Below are positions 61,278 to 64,000 of a stretch of DNA of 64,000 nucleotides, in pieces; within the stretch, counting starts at the first letter, position 1; the number at the start of each line of letters is the position of its first letter. The notes under the pieces are model-generated. The model was not told the origin of the DNA. It saw nothing but the letters and a program-made list of their open reading frames with translations, and ran no database searches. The stretch comes from Pseudomonas sp. J452 (lineage in GTDB: Bacteria; Pseudomonadota; Gammaproteobacteria; Pseudomonadales; Pseudomonadaceae): positions 3,038,001 to 3,102,000 of the forward strand of contig NZ_CP088294.1 of NCBI RefSeq assembly GCF_024666525.1. Reading direction: 5' to 3'. A program made the translations under genes and the position numbers.

Positions 61278-61733
61278 ATGAGCGAAGAAATAGTCGAGAT
61301 CTACACCGATGGCGCCTGCAAGGGCAATCCCGGCCCGGGTGGCTGGGGCGCGCTGTTGGTTTTCAAGGGTGCTGAAAAAGAACTCTGGGGCGGCGAGCCC
61401 AACACCACCAACAACCGCATGGAGCTGATGGCGGCGATCTGCGCGTTGATCGCCCTGACCCGTCCCTGTTCCGTGCGTCTGGTTACCGACTCGCAGTACG
61501 TGATGAAGGGTATCCAGGAGTGGATGCCGAACTGGAAGAAGCGCGGCTGGAAGACGGCTGCCAAGGAACCGGTGAAGAACGCCGACCTGTGGCAGGCGCT
61601 GGACGAGCAGGTCAACCGCCATAACGTGACCTGGCAGTGGGTGCGCGGGCATACCGGCCACCCCGGCAACGAGAAGGCCGACCAGTTGGCCAATCGCGGT
61701 GTCGATGAAGTGAGGGCAATGAAACATGCGTAG
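61278..61733 (+). CDS. rnhA: Ribonuclease HI
   Basis: A 151-residue endonuclease cutting the RNA strand of RNA-DNA hybrids. The carboxylates are in [15 protein letters not shown] (Asp about 10), NNRMELMAA (Glu about 49), VTDSQYV (Asp about 71) and [10 protein letters not shown] (Asp about 135), with the catalytic His in [10 protein letters not shown]. The 3' end overlaps dnaQ by 8 bp, so the two are translated together. Confidence 0.97.
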   Translation: MSEEIVEIYTDGACKGNPGPGGWGALLVFKGAEKELWGGEPNTTNNRMELMAAICALIALTRPCSVRLVTDSQYVMKGIQEWMPNWKKRGWKTAAKEPVKNADLWQALDEQVNRHNVTWQWVRGHTGHPGNEKADQLANRGVDEVRAMKHA

Positions 61734-62460
61734 CGTGGTACTCGATACTGAAACCACCGGCATGCCGGTGACCGATGGGCACCGCATCATCGAGATCGGC
61801 TGCGTCGAGCTGGAAGGCCGGCGCCTGACCGGGCGCCACTACCACGTCTATCTCAACCCGGATCGCGAGATCGACGAGGGCGCGATCGCCGTGCACGGCA
61901 TTACCAACGAGTTCGTTGCCGACAAGCCGCGCTTCAAGGAAGTCGCCGATGAGTTCTACGAGTTCATCCACGGCGCCCAGCTGATCATCCACAACGCGGC
62001 GTTCGACGTCGGCTTCATCAACAACGAGTTCGCCCTGCTCGGGCAGAGCGAGCGCGCCGAAGTCAGCGACTACTGCGGCATCCTCGATACTCTGCTGATG
62101 GCCCGCGAGCGTCATCCGGGCCAGCGCAACAACCTCGATGCCCTGTGCAAACGCTATGGCGTCGACAACTCCGGTCGTGATCTGCACGGCGCACTGCTCG
62201 ACGCCGAGATCCTCGCCGACGTCTACCTGACCATGACCGGCGGCCAGACCCACCTGTCGCTGGCCGGCGAGGGTGGTGATGGCAGCGGTCGGCAGATGCC
62301 CAGCCCGATCATTCGCCTGGATGCCAACCGCTCGCCAACCCGCATCATCCGCGCCAGCGAGGCCGAACTGGCTGCCCATGCTGCGCGTCTGGCGGTGATC
62401 GAAAAGTCTGCCGGGGCGCCGTCGCTGTGGGCGCAACTGGACGCGCCGAAAGAAAGCTGA
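61726..62460 (+). CDS. dnaQ: DNA polymerase III epsilon subunit (3'-5' proofreading exonuclease)
   Basis: A 244-residue DEDDh exonuclease. Exo I is [10 protein letters not shown], Exo [13 protein letters not shown] (about 100), and Exo [17 protein letters not shown] (about 158, His and Asp). The C-terminal tail beyond about 185 should bind the polymerase alpha subunit. It overlaps rnhA by 8 bp, the same linked pair as in many gammaproteobacteria. A terminator follows at 62470-62495. Confidence 0.96.
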   Translation: MRSVVLDTETTGMPVTDGHRIIEIGCVELEGRRLTGRHYHVYLNPDREIDEGAIAVHGITNEFVADKPRFKEVADEFYEFIHGAQLIIHNAAFDVGFINNEFALLGQSERAEVSDYCGILDTLLMARERHPGQRNNLDALCKRYGVDNSGRDLHGALLDAEILADVYLTMTGGQTHLSLAGEGGDGSGRQMPSPIIRLDANRSPTRIIRASEAELAAHAARLAVIEKSAGAPSLWAQLDAPKES

Positions 62461-62469
62461 GGCAAGGGT

Positions 62470-62495
62470 AAAGGTTGTCCAGGCGACCTTTTCTT
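62470..62495 (+). terminator. Terminator after dnaQ
   Basis: AAAGGT and ACCTTT flank a G-C pair and TCCAG loop, followed by TTCTT. A moderate stem ends the rnhA-dnaQ transcript. Confidence 0.6.
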
Positions 62496-62582
62496 ACAGC
62501 TTGCCGCACAGGGGGTTCCGCCGGTCCGGGCGAGCTTCTAACCTGAGGGGATAGGCCGCTGCCGGCCCCTCAGGAACTCATA

Positions 62583-64000
62583 ATGTATAAAGACCTGAAA
62601 TTCCCCGTCCTCATCGTCCACCGCGACATCAAGGCCGACACCGTAGCCGGCGAACGCGTACGGGCGATTGCCGAGGAACTGAGCCAGGATGGCTTCACCA
62701 TCCTCTCCACCGCCAGCTCCGCCGAGGGGCGCATCGTCGCTTCTACCCACCACGGCCTGGCCTGCATCCTGGTCGCCGCCGAAGGAGCGGGGGAGAACCA
62801 GCGTCTGCTGCAGGACATGGTCGAGCTGATCCGCATCGCCCGCGTGCGCGCACCGCAGCTGCCGATCTTCGCCCTGGGCGAACAGGTGACCATCGAGAAC
62901 GCGCCGGCCGAGGCCATGGCCGATCTCAATCACCTGCGCGGCATCCTCTATCTGTACGAAGACACCGTGTCCTTCCTTGCCCGCCAGGTGGCGCGCGCCG
63001 CGCACAACTACCTCGATGGCCTGTTGCCGCCGTTCTTCAAGGCGCTGGTGCAGCACACCGAGCAGTCCAACTATTCCTGGCACACGCCCGGCCACGGTGG
63101 TGGCGTGGCCTACCGCAAGAGCCCGGTGGGGCAGGCCTTCCACCAGTTCTTCGGCGAGAACACCCTGCGTTCCGACTTGTCCGTGTCGGTGCCGGAGCTG
63201 GGCTCGCTGCTCGATCACACCGGCCCGCTGGCCGAGGCCGAGGCCCGCGCCGCCCGCAACTTCGGCGCCGACCACACCTTCTTCGTGATCAACGGCACCT
63301 CGACGGCGAACAAGATCGTCTGGCACTCGATGGTCGGTCGCGACGACCTGGTGCTGGTCGATCGCAACTGCCACAAGTCGATCCTCCATTCGATCATCAT
63401 GACCGGCGCCATTCCGTTGTACCTGTGCCCGGAGCGCAACGAGCTGGGCATCATCGGGCCGATTCCGCTGAGCGAGTTCAGCAAGGAATCGATCCAGGCC
63501 AAGATCGACGCCAGCCCGCTGGCCAAGGGCCGTGCGCCCAAGGTCAAGCTGGCGGTGGTGACCAACTCCACCTACGACGGCCTCTGTTACAACGCCGAGC
63601 TGATCAAGCGCACCCTGGCCGACAGCGTCGAGGTGCTGCATTTCGACGAGGCCTGGTACGCCTACGCGGCGTTCCACGAGTTCTATGCCGGGCGCTACGG
63701 CATGGGCACCGAGTGCGGCGAGAAGACCCCGCTGGTGTTCACCACCCACTCCACCCACAAGCTGCTGGCGGCCTTCAGTCAGGCCTCGATGATCCACGTG
63801 CAGGACGGCGGCGCGCGTCAGCTGGACCGTGAACGCTTCAACGAAGCCTTCATGATGCACATCTCCACCTCGCCGCAGTACGGCATCATCGCCTCGCTGG
63901 ACGTGGCTTCAGCAATGATGGAAGGCCCGGCCGGGCGCTCGCTGATCCAGGAAACCTTCGACGAGGCGCTGAGTTTCCGCCGCGCCCTGGCCAACCTGCG
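62583..64000 (+). CDS. ldcA: Lysine/arginine/ornithine decarboxylase family enzyme (partial)
   Basis: The visible 472 residues include the N-terminal wing domain, the linker, and the PLP-dependent aspartate aminotransferase-fold core. SWHTPGHGGGVAYRKSP marks the active-site entry, VLHFDEAWYAYAAFHEF carries the Asp that binds the pyridine nitrogen, and TTHSTHKLLAAFSQASM carries the Schiff-base Lys. By position after dnaQ it matches the gene recalled as LdcA in PAO1, a lysine decarboxylase making cadaverine. Arginine or ornithine as substrate cannot be excluded from sequence alone. The C-terminal part lies outside the window. Confidence 0.85.
   Translation, partial: MYKDLKFPVLIVHRDIKADTVAGERVRAIAEELSQDGFTILSTASSAEGRIVASTHHGLACILVAAEGAGENQRLLQDMVELIRIARVRAPQLPIFALGEQVTIENAPAEAMADLNHLRGILYLYEDTVSFLARQVARAAHNYLDGLLPPFFKALVQHTEQSNYSWHTPGHGGGVAYRKSPVGQAFHQFFGENTLRSDLSVSVPELGSLLDHTGPLAEAEARAARNFGADHTFFVINGTSTANKIVWHSMVGRDDLVLVDRNCHKSILHSIIMTGAIPLYLCPERNELGIIGPIPLSEFSKESIQAKIDASPLAKGRAPKVKLAVVTNSTYDGLCYNAELIKRTLADSVEVLHFDEAWYAYAAFHEFYAGRYGMGTECGEKTPLVFTTHSTHKLLAAFSQASMIHVQDGGARQLDRERFNEAFMMHISTSPQYGIIASLDVASAMMEGPAGRSLIQETFDEALSFRRALANL

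Overview
The window looks like chromosomal DNA from a GC-rich gammaproteobacterium of the genus Pseudomonas, probably not P. aeruginosa itself. Evidence for this is the order tig-clpP-clpX-lon-hupB-ppiD-fabI, the large GdhB-type glutamate dehydrogenase beside a moxR/Bat cluster, the Arg-His-Leu tRNA cluster next to folD, and the many short palindromic REP-like repeats. From memory of PAO1, two separate blocks are joined here: a gdhB-moxR-Bat block (PAO1 PA3068-PA3075 region) at about 8.9-22 kb, and an lpxH-to-ldcA block (PA1792-PA1818 region) from about 28 kb to the end. These gene numbers are recalled, not searched.

Layout. 1-8.8 kb is accessory and eroded. It holds a gene tail, a nested pair of miniature insertion elements, a radical SAM protein, a lipoprotein and a DUF1285 protein. 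Next come a RidA remnant, a LysR regulator facing a three-gene exported hydrolase / cupin-carboxymuconolactone decarboxylase / aldo-keto reductase operon, a VOC-family gene broken by a miniature element, and a Coq4-like gene. 8.9-15.8 kb is a minus-strand MoxR/Bat operon with stop/start overlaps and a frameshifted last gene. 17.2-22 kb is gdhB. 22-28 kb is a variable junction with a glutamine amidotransferase, the second copy of the miniature element, an SPFH protein, a 72-bp duplicated piece of lpxH and an HD-GYP sensor protein.

28-38.9 kb holds lpxH-ppiB and glnS-cysS, then a class C beta-lactamase behind an Lrp-type regulator with a divergent DMT exporter, a ClpP-fold exported protein, a GGDEF-EAL protein and folD. 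39.1-39.5 kb is the tRNA cluster. 39.6-48.9 kb is the protein quality-control block, with heat-shock-like promoters before clpX and lon, followed by hupB, ppiD and fabI. 48.9-56.4 kb is a yej-type peptide ABC transporter operon with two tandem binding-protein genes. 56.4-64 kb carries an HDOD protein, mltD, gloB divergent from a methyltransferase, rnhA-dnaQ and the start of a lysine/arginine-type decarboxylase that runs off the end.

The most unusual content is mobile. One family is about 250 bp long, with IS4-like ends and 12-bp target duplications. It is present twice in inverted orientation, and one copy sits inside an older element of a second family. A 140-bp copy of that second family has inactivated the VOC gene. 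No CRISPR array, prophage, toxin-antitoxin pair or clear new defence system was found.
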